62,837 bases of DNA from the NCBI GenBank assembly GCA_036744635.1, contig DAIOHQ010000002.1, forward strand, positions 1-62,837. The letters run 5' to 3'. The number at the start of each line of letters is the position of its first letter. Position 1 is the stretch's first letter. The DNA comes from DAIOHQ01 sp036744635 (GTDB lineage: Bacteria; Planctomycetota; Phycisphaerae; Tepidisphaerales; Tepidisphaeraceae). Shown here piece by piece: positions 26,837 through 35,836 of the stretch. The notes beneath the pieces are model-generated. The model saw only the letters and a program-made list of their open reading frames with translations. It was not told where the DNA came from and made no database searches. The translations under genes and the position numbers were made by a program.

Positions 26837-29209
26837 CTAAATGGCTGTGCCTGTTGGTTCCCGCGCAGGTGTGCCGGCGGATTGATTCTCGGCCTGGTCT
26901 AGGAAGGAGCATAGATCAAGCTGCAGGATCTGCTCCGGCCGGCGCGCGAGGTCCTGCCACGCCGCAATAAGGCAGCGGAGGGTGTCGGGATTGATCTCCT
27001 GCGGGTAATCGCCGGCGAAACCTGGCCGCAGGCACATGTACACGTGCTGGTCATGCAGCGCTTCACGGCAGAGTGTCTGGCCTTCGAGTAGCGCAGCGGC
27101 GGCGTCCTGACCTGCCTGCACTTGCTCCAGCGCCTCAACGAACCGGCCATACGACAAAAACAGCTTGAGATGGGACTTTAAAAAGCCAAGCGTCCATCGC
27201 ACCGGCTGAACGAGATGCTCCATCCAGAATGCCGCTTCCCGCGTCCGCGACAATGAGCTCGAAAGCTTCTCCAGCAGTGCCTCCACCCGCTGGGACTTGG
27301 CGAGAAGCGCTGAAACGCGCGCGATCGCTGGCTGCAGGCTCGCAGCATGGTAAATATTCGATGTATCCTGCAGTCCCGCCGAAACCAGGCGAACAAACTT
27401 TCCCTCGCCGCTGGGCGCGAAGTTACCGAGTCGCAGCCAGTCAGACTTGCCTTCGGTGCCCCCCAGCGTCTCGGGTGTCAGGGTATGCGGATCCAGGGCG
27501 TACCAGCAATAATGACGGTAGCTTTCACCATCGCCGCGCAGGCCATCGTAAAGCTGCACGTCCTTGAGGAGCGAGAGAATCGTGACCAAATCTGATGCGG
27601 AATCCTTCCCGATCAGCGGTGAGAATGTTTCATCAAGCCATGACCGCCAGGAGATCCTCTGGTCAAACTGCTTGTGAAGCTCGTACCACACCAGTAGCCA
27701 GCCCATCGAATGCATGATGTAGACGCCGGCGGCGTAGGTGGCAACGCACTTGAACTTGGAGAAGTCCTTGAAGTCACGGTCGATAGTCTCCAGCGACGAG
27801 GGATGGACGAGTGGGAAGTCAGTCTGGCAACCGAACAGCAACTCGCGCAGCGCCAGGACCTGCCGGCCGCCGCCTGATGGACCATCAGCGGCGTTGGCTT
27901 CATCCAAACGGCGCAGCCAACCTTCCATCGATCGCACGCGCACATTGTTGGTGTAATAGTAAAGGATGCTGAGAGAACCGGCAGGGAGATGCGGCACCAC
28001 TATCTCGGCCGCCAGATCATCGTTTGGGGCGGCAGTGTGCCATCCCATGTGGCCGAGCCCGATCGGCCCGAGCCCATACTCCTGCCTGACGTCCGGGCTG
28101 TTGAGGTAATCAAGTTCCTGCGACCACTTCTCGGCGTTGGTGATGTCGCCGCATCGCGGGCAGCCGCTCTTGGCGAGCGTCGGCGGCGATCCCAGGGCGC
28201 CAACGGCAGAAGGGCCTTCGTCCCACAGGCTGACCGCGGCCGCAAGGTGGCTCGAATGCTTTTTGGCGAAGGTAAGATTCTCTGCAAGCATCTTCCAATA
28301 GCTGGGCCTTTTCGGGCAGAGCTGAGGCATGTACATCCTGGCGATTTCGGTAGTCTCGCCGCAGTGATCCTCGACCGGGATATGCGGATAGGGCACGCGC
28401 CGGGTTAGATTCGACGGGTGGACCATCAGGATAGTCTTCAGACCTCTTGCTTCGAGATACTCCCAGACTGCTTTCGTCGGCGGGCATTGCTCGCCGGGAA
28501 TTTGGATGAAGGTGGCATCCCATATGACAATATTGGCGTAGTTCTTGATCGCCCAAGCGACTAGGAGCTTGGTCCGCTCGTGATTGCCGGCGAAATCTTC
28601 CCATCGCCAAGCGCCAACGTCGCTGAAGTGGGACTGCCCCTGCATCGTCCCGCGCAGCCCGTTGTGGAGGTGCGAGGTCTCGTAGAAAATCCGCATCCTT
28701 CGCTCCGGCCTGACGCGGAGCTGAAGCTCGGCCGGGCACGGAGCAGAATCGGGTCTTAGTTCCAGCAGCGGGTGAACAAATCGCACGCCCAGGTAGTGTT
28801 CAGCAAAGCAATACACGGCATATTGCAACCCCAGTCGGTCATCAGCTCGGAGCACCGCCGTGTGCCCGGCATCGGTCTTCATCACGTCGACTGCAAAACC
28901 TTCGGGCCCAAGTGTGACCTGCGGCAAGCCTCCTGCACGCTCAAGCGTCGCGATCTCCGGCAGGTTATGGGCCCGGCCCACGAGGATCCGAACAACAGGA
29001 GTTTCCGCCACCGGCGGCGATCGATCGAGCGTCCGCGCCCCGAAAGCGCGCTCCCAGTAGCATTGCAGGTCATCGAGGCTCCACTCCAGAGCTGCCCGGT
29101 CCGCCGCCGGCAATGTACCGACAAGTACCGTGGCTGTGGTGGATGGATTGGAATTGGCATGCGCAGGGATATGCCTGTCGCTATGGGGAGTTGCCTGGTG
29201 AACATTCAT
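26837..29209 (-). CDS. Large putative glycoside hydrolase (glucuronidase-like N-terminal domain)
   Basis: A 790-residue protein. Residues ~20-175 (ADRAALEWSLDDLQCYWERA, then RLGLQYAVYCFAEHYLGVRF) resemble the alpha-glucuronidase-type N-terminal domain found ahead of GH67/GH115 and DUF4838 barrels. The middle part has barrel-like strands with candidate acids in SLWDEGPS. A CPRCGD motif may bind a metal. The C-terminal third is helical. No signal peptide is seen. I cannot fix the family. It is the most upstream gene of the leftward block, ~250 bases ahead of the SDR gene. Confidence 0.65.
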   Translation of the reverse strand: MNVHQATPHSDRHIPAHANSNPSTTATVLVGTLPAADRAALEWSLDDLQCYWERAFGARTLDRSPPVAETPVVRILVGRAHNLPEIATLERAGGLPQVTLGPEGFAVDVMKTDAGHTAVLRADDRLGLQYAVYCFAEHYLGVRFVHPLLELRPDSAPCPAELQLRVRPERRMRIFYETSHLHNGLRGTMQGQSHFSDVGAWRWEDFAGNHERTKLLVAWAIKNYANIVIWDATFIQIPGEQCPPTKAVWEYLEARGLKTILMVHPSNLTRRVPYPHIPVEDHCGETTEIARMYMPQLCPKRPSYWKMLAENLTFAKKHSSHLAAAVSLWDEGPSAVGALGSPPTLAKSGCPRCGDITNAEKWSQELDYLNSPDVRQEYGLGPIGLGHMGWHTAAPNDDLAAEIVVPHLPAGSLSILYYYTNNVRVRSMEGWLRRLDEANAADGPSGGGRQVLALRELLFGCQTDFPLVHPSSLETIDRDFKDFSKFKCVATYAAGVYIMHSMGWLLVWYELHKQFDQRISWRSWLDETFSPLIGKDSASDLVTILSLLKDVQLYDGLRGDGESYRHYCWYALDPHTLTPETLGGTEGKSDWLRLGNFAPSGEGKFVRLVSAGLQDTSNIYHAASLQPAIARVSALLAKSQRVEALLEKLSSSLSRTREAAFWMEHLVQPVRWTLGFLKSHLKLFLSYGRFVEALEQVQAGQDAAAALLEGQTLCREALHDQHVYMCLRPGFAGDYPQEINPDTLRCLIAAWQDLARRPEQILQLDLCSFLDQAENQSAGTPAREPTGTAI

Positions 29210-29326
29210 GCGTGGTTGTTCTCTGGTAAATGTTCGTAATGTTTTGAGTGCTGCCGCTCTCCACTTCGGGCCGCACTGTCCACGCGGGCAGGTACGCTAT
29301 CTCAGGGTCGGCAAGGCTTACTTCAA

Positions 29327-29398
<72 letters not shown>

Positions 29399-29469
29399 AA
29401 CTGGAAAAGAATCGTACCGCCCGCCAACCCAGGGGGCAAGATTAGGGGAGGCAGGTCAACCATTACCGT

Positions 29470-30642
29470 TCACACGCCCATCTCCTGCTTCATCGCCATT
29501 TCGCGGAGCTTGGGGAGCAGCTCTTCGAGCAGCTCGGCCTGCGGGGAGAGGGGGAACCGTTCGAGCAGGTCCTGCGACATTTCGATCGCTTCCTGGAAAC
29601 GCTTGGCGCGGATGAGTTCCTGGATGCGCTGCTCCTGTTCCTGGCGCTCTTCAATTTCGGCGTTGTCCTGTATGACTTTCATCTGCCTGCGGATCTTGAG
29701 CGTGCGCTGGTCGGCGGGGAATTTTTCCAGCAGGCGCTGGGCGGCGGCCATGGCCCGGCGCCAGCTTCGCCGCTCCACTTCGTGCTTCACCTCATCGTAC
29801 ATGCGCCCGGCGGTGTTCTCGCGATAGAGGTCGCGCTCCCGCGTCACCCGCGTCAGCAGGGCCTTGCCATCGGGATTGCCGGGGAAATCGTCCAGGAATT
29901 TCTGGATGGCCGACAGCGCCTGATCCCAATTGGAAATGGCCATGGCATCGTCGACCGACTGCCGCATCTGGCGGTACATACCGCTTTCGACGGAATTCCG
30001 GCCTGCCGCCACCGAGGTCCGCGCGGCGGCGACTTCGGCATCGCCGGGGAAATCCGGATCGAGCGACGCCAGCAGGTGCTCGGCCCGGCCCCACTGCTTT
30101 TTTTCGATGAGCCGAGCGGCCTGCTGCAGAAGAGCAGTCTTGCGATGGCTGGCGTGTTCCTTGAGCCGGGCCTGCTTCTGCTGGTCGCTCATCAGCGAGA
30201 ATTCGCGCAGCTCCTGGATCATCTCCAGCAGCCGGTCAAACTGCTTGGAATCCGCGGGAGTGGCGACCGAAGCTGCTGGAGCGACCGCAGGCTGGTAGGT
30301 GGCCGGCTCCGGCCGCGGCTGCTTCTGCATCTGGATGCGCAGAGACTGAATGGCCTGCTCGACGCGGGTGAAATCATCGGTGTAATCGGGAACCTCGCTG
30401 CTGCTATCCTTCTTCTCAACGACAGCCGCCAGCGCGGAGAGAACCGCGCCCAGGCCGACGCCGAAGAGCAGACACGCCAGGGCGGGGAAAGCGTATTTGA
30501 TGCCCGCCGAAAGGCTGCGCGCCTCGGGGTGGTTGGCCAACAGCCACAGCACGCAGAGAACGATGCCCATCGCGAAAATGACGATGGCGGCGAGGCGAAT
30601 CAGCAGGGGGGGGCGGGAAGAACGGCGTTGTTCATCATCCAT
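29470..30642 (-). CDS. Inner-membrane protein with two TM segments and helical repeat domain
   Basis: A 390-residue protein with transmembrane helices at ~13-36 and ~52-75, then a long, charged, mostly alpha-helical cytoplasmic part. That part has repeated segments of the type AIEKKQWGRAEHLLASLDPDFP and RSWRRAMAAAQRLLEKFP, resembling TPR-like repeats. No enzyme motif is seen. It is a planctomycete-style protein of unknown function; a scaffold role is the simplest inference. It is divergent from the FAH-family gene, ~100 bases apart. Confidence 0.8.
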   Translation of the reverse strand: MDDEQRRSSRPPLLIRLAAIVIFAMGIVLCVLWLLANHPEARSLSAGIKYAFPALACLLFGVGLGAVLSALAAVVEKKDSSSEVPDYTDDFTRVEQAIQSLRIQMQKQPRPEPATYQPAVAPAASVATPADSKQFDRLLEMIQELREFSLMSDQQKQARLKEHASHRKTALLQQAARLIEKKQWGRAEHLLASLDPDFPGDAEVAAARTSVAAGRNSVESGMYRQMRQSVDDAMAISNWDQALSAIQKFLDDFPGNPDGKALLTRVTRERDLYRENTAGRMYDEVKHEVERRSWRRAMAAAQRLLEKFPADQRTLKIRRQMKVIQDNAEIEERQEQEQRIQELIRAKRFQEAIEMSQDLLERFPLSPQAELLEELLPKLREMAMKQEMGV

Positions 30643-30741
30643 GTGGAAAGTCCTGATCGATTCCCCTTACTGTGCCTATTGCCAGTATATCGGCGATCCG
30701 CGCGCTTTTCGACCGGCCTCCGATGCTTTAGGCTGCACAGC

Positions 30742-31542
30742 ATGAAAATCATCCGCTTTGACTCGGGAGACGGAATCCACCATGGCACGCCAATCGACGA
30801 GAAGACCGCGTTGCGCATCGACGGCGACATCCTCACTCATTATGTAGTGAGCAAGGAAAAACTCCCCATCAAGAAACTCCTCGCCCCGATGTATCCCACC
30901 GATATCCTCTGCATCGGCCTGAACTACCGCGAGCACGCCAAGGAGTCGGGATCGACGCTTCCCGAAAACCCGATGCTCTTCATTAAGGCCAGCAATTCGC
31001 TCAACAATCCTTTCGATCCAATCCCCATTCCGCGCATCACCCATGAGGTGGATTACGAATGCGAGCTGGTGGTGGTGATCGGGCGGGATGCGAAGAACGT
31101 GTCGCGCGAAAGGGCGCTGGACTACGTCTTCGGCTACACCTGCGGCAATGACGTCTCGGTGCGCGACTGGCAGCGCGAAAAACGCCTCGGCGGCGGCCAA
31201 TTCGCCCGCGGCAAGAGCTTCGACGGCCATTGCCCGCTGGGCCCGTGGATTGTCACCAAAGATGAGATTCCCAATCCCAACGCGCTCCGGATCAAGACCA
31301 TTCTCAACGGCCAAACCATGCAGGACAGCAGCACGGCCGACATGATCTTCGATGTCCCAGCCCTGATCGCGTCGCTCTCCACCACCATGACGCTGCGGGC
31401 CGGCGCGGTTCTTCTCACCGGCACCCCCCACGGCGTCGGCTTCGCCCGCACCCCGCCGGTGTGGCTGAAGGATGGGGATGTGTGCGTGGTGGAGATTGAA
31501 AAGATTGGGAGGCTGGAGAATACGGTGAGGAATGAGCGATAA
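30742..31542 (+). CDS. Fumarylacetoacetate hydrolase family protein
   Basis: A 266-residue protein with the family metal site (E-x-E and downstream D): DYECELVVVIG and GYTCGNDVSVRDWQ, plus the IGLNYREHAKE substrate loop. These enzymes hydrolyse, decarboxylate or hydrate 2-oxo acid intermediates; several act on sugar-acid breakdown products. The ATG at 30742 starts the usual MKIIRF strand. A much longer upstream extension is open but is only the antisense of the neighbouring membrane-protein gene. Confidence 0.9.
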   Translation: MKIIRFDSGDGIHHGTPIDEKTALRIDGDILTHYVVSKEKLPIKKLLAPMYPTDILCIGLNYREHAKESGSTLPENPMLFIKASNSLNNPFDPIPIPRITHEVDYECELVVVIGRDAKNVSRERALDYVFGYTCGNDVSVRDWQREKRLGGGQFARGKSFDGHCPLGPWIVTKDEIPNPNALRIKTILNGQTMQDSSTADMIFDVPALIASLSTTMTLRAGAVLLTGTPHGVGFARTPPVWLKDGDVCVVEIEKIGRLENTVRNER

Positions 31543-31566
31543 AGTCAGCCACTTTGCGGCTTGATT

Positions 31567-31917
31567 TCAACGTCCGAGCAGTAACGCGAAACATCCACCC
31601 TCCACCAGCACGCCGATTCCAATACCAATCAGCGTTGCCTGCCAGAAAATCTTGCGGGCGTCCGTCTTCGCGGCTCGAGATATGCCGAATACAACGGCCG
31701 CCCCGACAACCGCCGCAACCAGGCCATACATCGGGCGCCCATCTCCTATCGAGGTGATGATCCAGATGAACGCCACTCCCCAAACATATGCGGCGCCGCT
31801 GAGGATGCCGCCCAGACGCACCATGTTTTGACGTCGGCGCGTCGGGGCATCGTCGGCCGCAGCGCGGTAGGACAGAGGTTCTTGGCCGGGTTTGTCGGGG
31901 TGTTCTGTCATTTGCAT
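31567..31917 (-). CDS. Small membrane protein of unknown function
   Basis: 116 residues with a polar N-terminal third and about three transmembrane segments (LGGILSGAAYVWGVAFIWII, MYGLVAAVVGAAVVFGI and ATLIGIGIGVLVEGGCFALL). The nearby ATG two codons later is an alternative start. It lies between the FAH-family gene (convergent) and the glycerate kinase gene (same strand, ~40 bases upstream). I do not recognise a family. Confidence 0.7.
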   Translation of the reverse strand: MQMTEHPDKPGQEPLSYRAAADDAPTRRRQNMVRLGGILSGAAYVWGVAFIWIITSIGDGRPMYGLVAAVVGAAVVFGISRAAKTDARKIFWQATLIGIGIGVLVEGGCFALLLGR

Positions 31918-31959
31918 TCCGAAAACGTGCGCGTCAGATTCGTATGGTTGTCCTCGGAC

Positions 31960-33120
31960 TCACTCATGCGCCGCCGATCTGCCGGCCATGAAGGTCCTGA
32001 CGATCTGTTCGGCGGCGCGGGCGAGCAACTCGGCGGCACGGCCGCTCGATTCTTCCAGCGACATCGGCCGGTCGGCGATGGCGAAGGATGCGGTAAGTCC
32101 CTGCAGATGGTCGGGCACGAAGTCATCCGCAATCGCCCCGGCAAGGGCGATGCAGGGAATCTTTCGCTCGGCACAGAGGCGGCTGACGCCGCTGATCACT
32201 TTCCCTTGCCCGCTCTGTGCGTCAAGTTTTCCTTCGCCGGTCAGGCAAAGGTCCGCGCCTGCCAGCCGGTCGCGAAAATGAATTGCTTCCATCACGATGT
32301 CGATGCCGCTGCGCAGCTCGGCGCCGAAAAACGCCAACATCCCAAACCCCAATCCGCCGGCGGCACCGGCCCCGGGTGTGCGGGCCGCGTCGAGTTTTCC
32401 GGTGCGCTCGGCCAAGCCGCGCAGCGCACCATCCAGCATTTTCACATCCTCAGGCGATGCGCCCTTCTGCGGCCCGAAAACACGGGCGGCGCCATCGCGA
32501 CCGAACAGCGGGTTGGTGACATCGCACGCCACGCGAATCCGCAGCCGTTCCACCGCCGATCCCCGGCCGTGCTTGACCATCAGAACCGACGGCAAATCCC
32601 GCCCGGTGAGCGGCTCGGTGGGAGAGACCGGCTGGCCGCCGTCCAGAATAATCGGCAACCCGCACGCCTGGGCGCAGCCGATGCCGCCATCCGTGGTGGC
32701 GCTGCCGCCGATGCCGAGAATGACCTGCTCAACTCCCATCTCCGCCGCGGCCAGCAACAACTCGCCGGTGCCGAAGGTGGTCGTGTTCATCGGATTGCGA
32801 TCTTCGGGCTTCAGCAGCGCCAGCCCGGACGCGGCCGCCATCTCGATCACCGCGGTCTTGCCATCGCCGAGAATCCCAAAGACCGCATCCACCTTCATCT
32901 CCGCCAGCGGCCCGGTGACCCGGCGGGAAACCAGCTTTCCCCCGCTGGCCGAGACCAGTGCTGTCACCGTCCCTTCGCCGCCGTCGGCCAGCGGGCATAG
33001 ATCAATTTCAGCATCCCCCTCCGACGCCGCCGCCGCCCGCACACCGGCCGCGATGGCGGCGCACACCTGCGGAGCAGACAGGCAACCTTTGAACTTGTCC
33101 GGGGCGATGACGATCTTCAC
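31960..33120 (-). CDS. glxK: Glycerate kinase
   Basis: A 386-residue kinase of the GlxK/GarK type. It shows the N-terminal KIVIAPDKFKGCLSA, PLADGGEGT, LGIGGSATTDGG and TGEGKLDAQSGQGK motifs characteristic of the family. It phosphorylates D-glycerate, feeding products of glycolate, galactarate or hydroxypyruvate routes into glycolysis. The start is a GTG at 33120, which aligns exactly with the family N-terminus and has AGGGAG upstream; a longer frame runs through a palindromic repeat and is not credible. Its product link to the sugar-acid genes in region 1 is plausible. Confidence 0.93.
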   Translation of the reverse strand: MKIVIAPDKFKGCLSAPQVCAAIAAGVRAAAASEGDAEIDLCPLADGGEGTVTALVSASGGKLVSRRVTGPLAEMKVDAVFGILGDGKTAVIEMAAASGLALLKPEDRNPMNTTTFGTGELLLAAAEMGVEQVILGIGGSATTDGGIGCAQACGLPIILDGGQPVSPTEPLTGRDLPSVLMVKHGRGSAVERLRIRVACDVTNPLFGRDGAARVFGPQKGASPEDVKMLDGALRGLAERTGKLDAARTPGAGAAGGLGFGMLAFFGAELRSGIDIVMEAIHFRDRLAGADLCLTGEGKLDAQSGQGKVISGVSRLCAERKIPCIALAGAIADDFVPDHLQGLTASFAIADRPMSLEESSGRAAELLARAAEQIVRTFMAGRSAAHE

Positions 33121-33192
33121 GGAAGCCGATCTCCCTGTCGCGAGTATATTCGATGCGCCGAAAAAATGATTGAATTCCCATGCCTGGCACTT

Positions 33193-33217
33193 GTAGGGGC
33201 GGGGTTTCCCCGCCCTC
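33193..33217. repeat. Short GGGGCGGGG palindrome, copy 1
   Basis: A 25-base element with arms GGGGCGGGG and CCCCGCCC around a TTT centre. An identical 25-mer occurs at 49850-49874. Both lie just upstream of gene starts in intergenic space. Confidence 0.85.
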
Positions 33218-33317
33218 TCTGTCCGTCCCGACCCAACCATTTCTTGACCGCGGCACAAGAAAATGTCACAGTCCTCCCGCACTTCATCCGTTTAACGGGT
33301 TCCGGAAGCGAGGCGCG

Positions 33318-33803
33318 ATGCGGCGACGGGGATTCACCCTGGTTGAGTTGTTGGTGGTGATTGCGATCATTGGGGTGTTGATCGCCATTCTGCTGCCGGC
33401 GCTGCACAAGGCCCGCGAGGCCGCCAACAAGGCGGCCTGCGGCAGCAACATGCGCCAGGTGATGACCGGCTTCCTGATGTTCGCCAGCGAGCACCAGGGC
33501 ACGCTGCCGGGCGGATGGTGGGATCGGGGCAACGCCGACACCGAAAAACGCTGCTGGCTGATGGGGGCCGGGCCGTATACGTCAGCGCCGCAGTCGGGAA
33601 CCATCTACAAGAGGAGGTGCGTGAGCTGGGCCCGTTCCTTCCCGCCGTTGGCGAGATTCCCGCCGGTTGCTTATCATTCAACCACATGCCCCGCAAAGAG
33701 CATCCCAACTTCAACCCGCGCATCGCCAATCGCCGCGCGATGCACGAATACTTCATCGAGGCCAGGCTCGAATGCGGGATCGCGCTATTGGGCAGCGAGG
33801 TGA
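33318..33803 (+). pseudogene. Truncated prepilin-like gene running into smpB
   Basis: The ATG at 33318 starts MRRRGFTLVELLVVIAI, a complete class III prepilin leader and N-terminal helix, followed by KAREAANKAACGSNMRQV. The likeness to planctomycete pilins holds to about residue 95 (SGTIYK, ~33610). After that the frame is Arg/Pro/Ser-rich noise that overlaps the first ~40 codons of smpB. The C-terminal beta domain and the H-x9-DG motif are missing. The gene therefore seems cut off by a deletion whose right edge lies just upstream of smpB. Confidence 0.75.
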
Positions 33804-34156
33804 AATCGCTGCGCCAGGGCAAGGCGCATCTGCAGGAGGCCTTTGCCCGCATCGAGCGCGGCGAATTGATCCTGCACGGCTGCCACATCGACCCGTATGA
33901 CAAGGCCTCGCTGCAAAACCACGAGCCCACCCGCGAGCGCAAGCTGCTGGTGCATCGCCGCGAAATCCGCAAACTTGAGGCCGAAACCCAGCAGCGCGGC
34001 ACCACCCTCATTCCCCTGGCCATCTATTTCAAAGCCGGCCGGGTAAAGGTGGAAATCGGCGTCGCCAAGGGCAAGCAACAGCACGACAAGCGACAATCCA
34101 TCAAACGCAAAGAGCAGGACCGCGAGCTGCGCCGGGCGATGACCCATCGGCAGTGA
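33686..34156 (+). CDS. smpB: SsrA-binding protein SmpB
   Basis: A 156-residue tmRNA-binding protein that brings tmRNA to stalled ribosomes for trans-translation. The conserved start (NPRIANRRAMHEYFIE), EVKSLRQGKAHLQEAF, CHIDPY, ERKLLVHRREI, and the basic C-terminal tail (KGKQQHDKRQ, then KRKEQDRELRRAM) are all present. The ATG at 33686 matches the family start. No good ribosome-binding site precedes it, perhaps because of the rearrangement that truncated the upstream pilin gene. Confidence 0.96.
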   Translation: MPRKEHPNFNPRIANRRAMHEYFIEARLECGIALLGSEVKSLRQGKAHLQEAFARIERGELILHGCHIDPYDKASLQNHEPTRERKLLVHRREIRKLEAETQQRGTTLIPLAIYFKAGRVKVEIGVAKGKQQHDKRQSIKRKEQDRELRRAMTHRQ

Positions 34157-34319
34157 AACGTGAAGACGACGACATACCGTGGCGCAGCCTCCAGGATTTT
34201 CCCATTATTCAAAAGTTGCCATGTCAGTATGATCGGCGAGACTCGTCACGGCCGAATCACGTCGGGAAGTGGATTCTCTCGCCGGCCCGTGACGGTGGGC
34301 ATTTCATTGGGAGATTCAC

Positions 34320-34922
34320 ATGATCGGCAAGAGCATCTCTTGGGTTGCGTTCGCCTTGATGCTGGTTCTGCTATCGGCGGGATGCGGCAAGTCAGAGTCC
34401 TCCAACTCCGGCAGCTCCGGCGGATCTGGAGGCGGGGGCGCGCCGTCCGGGTCAGCCCACGCATCGGGTGTGGAGCGCGACGCCGAGGCGGCGATGATGG
34501 CGGAAATCAAGAAGCACTGGAGCAAGAGCGCTGACGGATGGACGTCCGCCTTTACCACCGGCTTCTCGAATTCGCCCGATCATTTTCTCCGCCAGTTCAA
34601 GGAGATTATGGTCGATCGAATCGATGTCGATGAAGTAACCGAAACCGACAAACTGAACGGCATCGAATGGACCGGCATGATCTGGTTCAAGGACGAACCG
34701 TGCCGCGAAGCCGGCGACCAGGGGATCATGCTCGATGGAATGTCGAACCTTGGCGCCTCCGTCAACCGCAATCCCGGGCGCTGGACGCAATACGTTGAGT
34801 ATCAGCCCGAGCCGCTGCGTGTGTCGAAGGTCAAGGGCAAATGGGAAGTGCATCAAGATACGATGCTGCTGCACGGAAAAATTCCCCAGCCGGCCGACTA
34901 CGCCAGGGCGGGAATGAAATAA
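34320..34922 (+). CDS. Predicted lipoprotein of unknown function
   Basis: 200 residues. A signal peptide with a lipobox (LSAGC, Cys 22) is followed by a Ser/Gly-rich linker and a ~140-residue domain rich in charged and aromatic residues (DGWTSAFTTGFSNSPDHFL, then GKWEVHQDTMLLHG). GGGAG precedes the ATG by six bases. It is monocistronic and ends at a strong bidirectional terminator. I do not recognise the domain. Confidence 0.8.
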   Translation: MIGKSISWVAFALMLVLLSAGCGKSESSNSGSSGGSGGGGAPSGSAHASGVERDAEAAMMAEIKKHWSKSADGWTSAFTTGFSNSPDHFLRQFKEIMVDRIDVDEVTETDKLNGIEWTGMIWFKDEPCREAGDQGIMLDGMSNLGASVNRNPGRWTQYVEYQPEPLRVSKVKGKWEVHQDTMLLHGKIPQPADYARAGMK

Positions 34923-34974
34923 GAGAACCAGGAGCCCGCGCGATTTTGCGCCGCGCGGAAACGTGCCAATGAAA

Positions 34975-35005
34975 AACGCCCGGACGACTGTCGTCCGGGC
35001 GTTTG
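34975..35005. terminator. Bidirectional terminator between convergent genes
   Basis: A perfect hairpin with arms AACGCCCGGACGA and TCGTCCGGGCGTT and a three-base loop. It is flanked by A residues on the left and TTT on the right, so it can work for both the lipoprotein gene and the opposing gene that ends at 35026. Confidence 0.85.
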
Positions 35006-35025
35006 GCTTGCAATGAAGAAGGCAA

Positions 35026-35580
35026 TTACGCGCCTTTGATCACTTCAATAATCGCCTGGGTCTTGATGACCATCTGGTTTTCATCGAACAGATGGAAGCT
35101 CTGCACCAGCAGCTCGTGGCTGCGGCGCTCGATGTCCAGGACGCTCAGGGCGCCGGCGGCCTCGCCGGTGGCCGGGGTCTCGGCGGTCATCAGCTCGCGC
35201 TTGGCGGCGTAGCTGGCGATTTCCTGCTTGGTGGCATCGTAGAGCGTCTGGCTGAGCTGCTCTTCCTGCGTGCTGATCATGTACTTGATGTTCGGGGCGG
35301 CCGTCATCTCATGATAGCGTTCGCCGCGACAGGGAATCGTCTGCAGCAGGCCGCGGTCGGTCAGCGGCTCGTTGCGGGTGACGATCACTTCGGTCAGCGT
35401 ATTCTTGCCGGCCGTGAACATGATCACATGCCCGCCTTCGACCAGCCAGACGTCGGCCTCATAGGCACGGCGGCTGACCTGCTCGGAGGCAAGGATCTTG
35501 AACAGTTCGGGGTGAAGCGTGCGCTGATACAACATAAGCGTCAGTCCACCGCTGCGGCGTTGTTTGGTTCGACTGCTCAT
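35026..35580 (-). CDS. Conserved protein of unknown function (DUF2617-like)
   Basis: A 184-residue soluble protein. The recognisable core is LMLYQRTLHPELFKI, YEADVWLVEGGHVIMF and LTEVIVTRNEPL, followed by a helical C-terminus. The sequence reminds me of DUF2617-type proteins, but that link is weak. The ATG at 35580 has AAAGAG upstream; a longer frame to 35772 runs through low-quality sequence. No function is proposed. Confidence 0.75.
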   Translation of the reverse strand: MSSRTKQRRSGGLTLMLYQRTLHPELFKILASEQVSRRAYEADVWLVEGGHVIMFTAGKNTLTEVIVTRNEPLTDRGLLQTIPCRGERYHEMTAAPNIKYMISTQEEQLSQTLYDATKQEIASYAAKRELMTAETPATGEAAGALSVLDIERRSHELLVQSFHLFDENQMVIKTQAIIEVIKGA

Positions 35581-35836
35581 GGGCGTCCATGCTCTTTCTA
35601 GGGAAGACAGCGTCTCCCGGATTGTGACAGAAAGTACAAAGATCTGTCGGACAGCATTCGGCGGCTTTTTCCTCGTCTCCACGAGTACTGCTGTGCAGGA
35701 GATAAATTCGTCCTGTGAATCTCCTGCCGCCGACGGTTGTTGGCGGGTGTCCGCCCAGTGCGGACTCCTCAATGCACAGATAGTATAGGGAAACGCGACG
35801 TTTTCGGAAAGAAAATAATTTTGAATTCTCGTGCCG

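Noticed and set aside
29782..30741. N-terminal extension of the FAH-family protein
   Set aside because: Antisense to the membrane TPR-like gene; the family start is at 30742.
31960..33282. Longer glycerate kinase starting at 33282
   Set aside because: The extra 54 residues cross the GC palindrome and do not match the family; the GTG at 33120 aligns with the conserved start.
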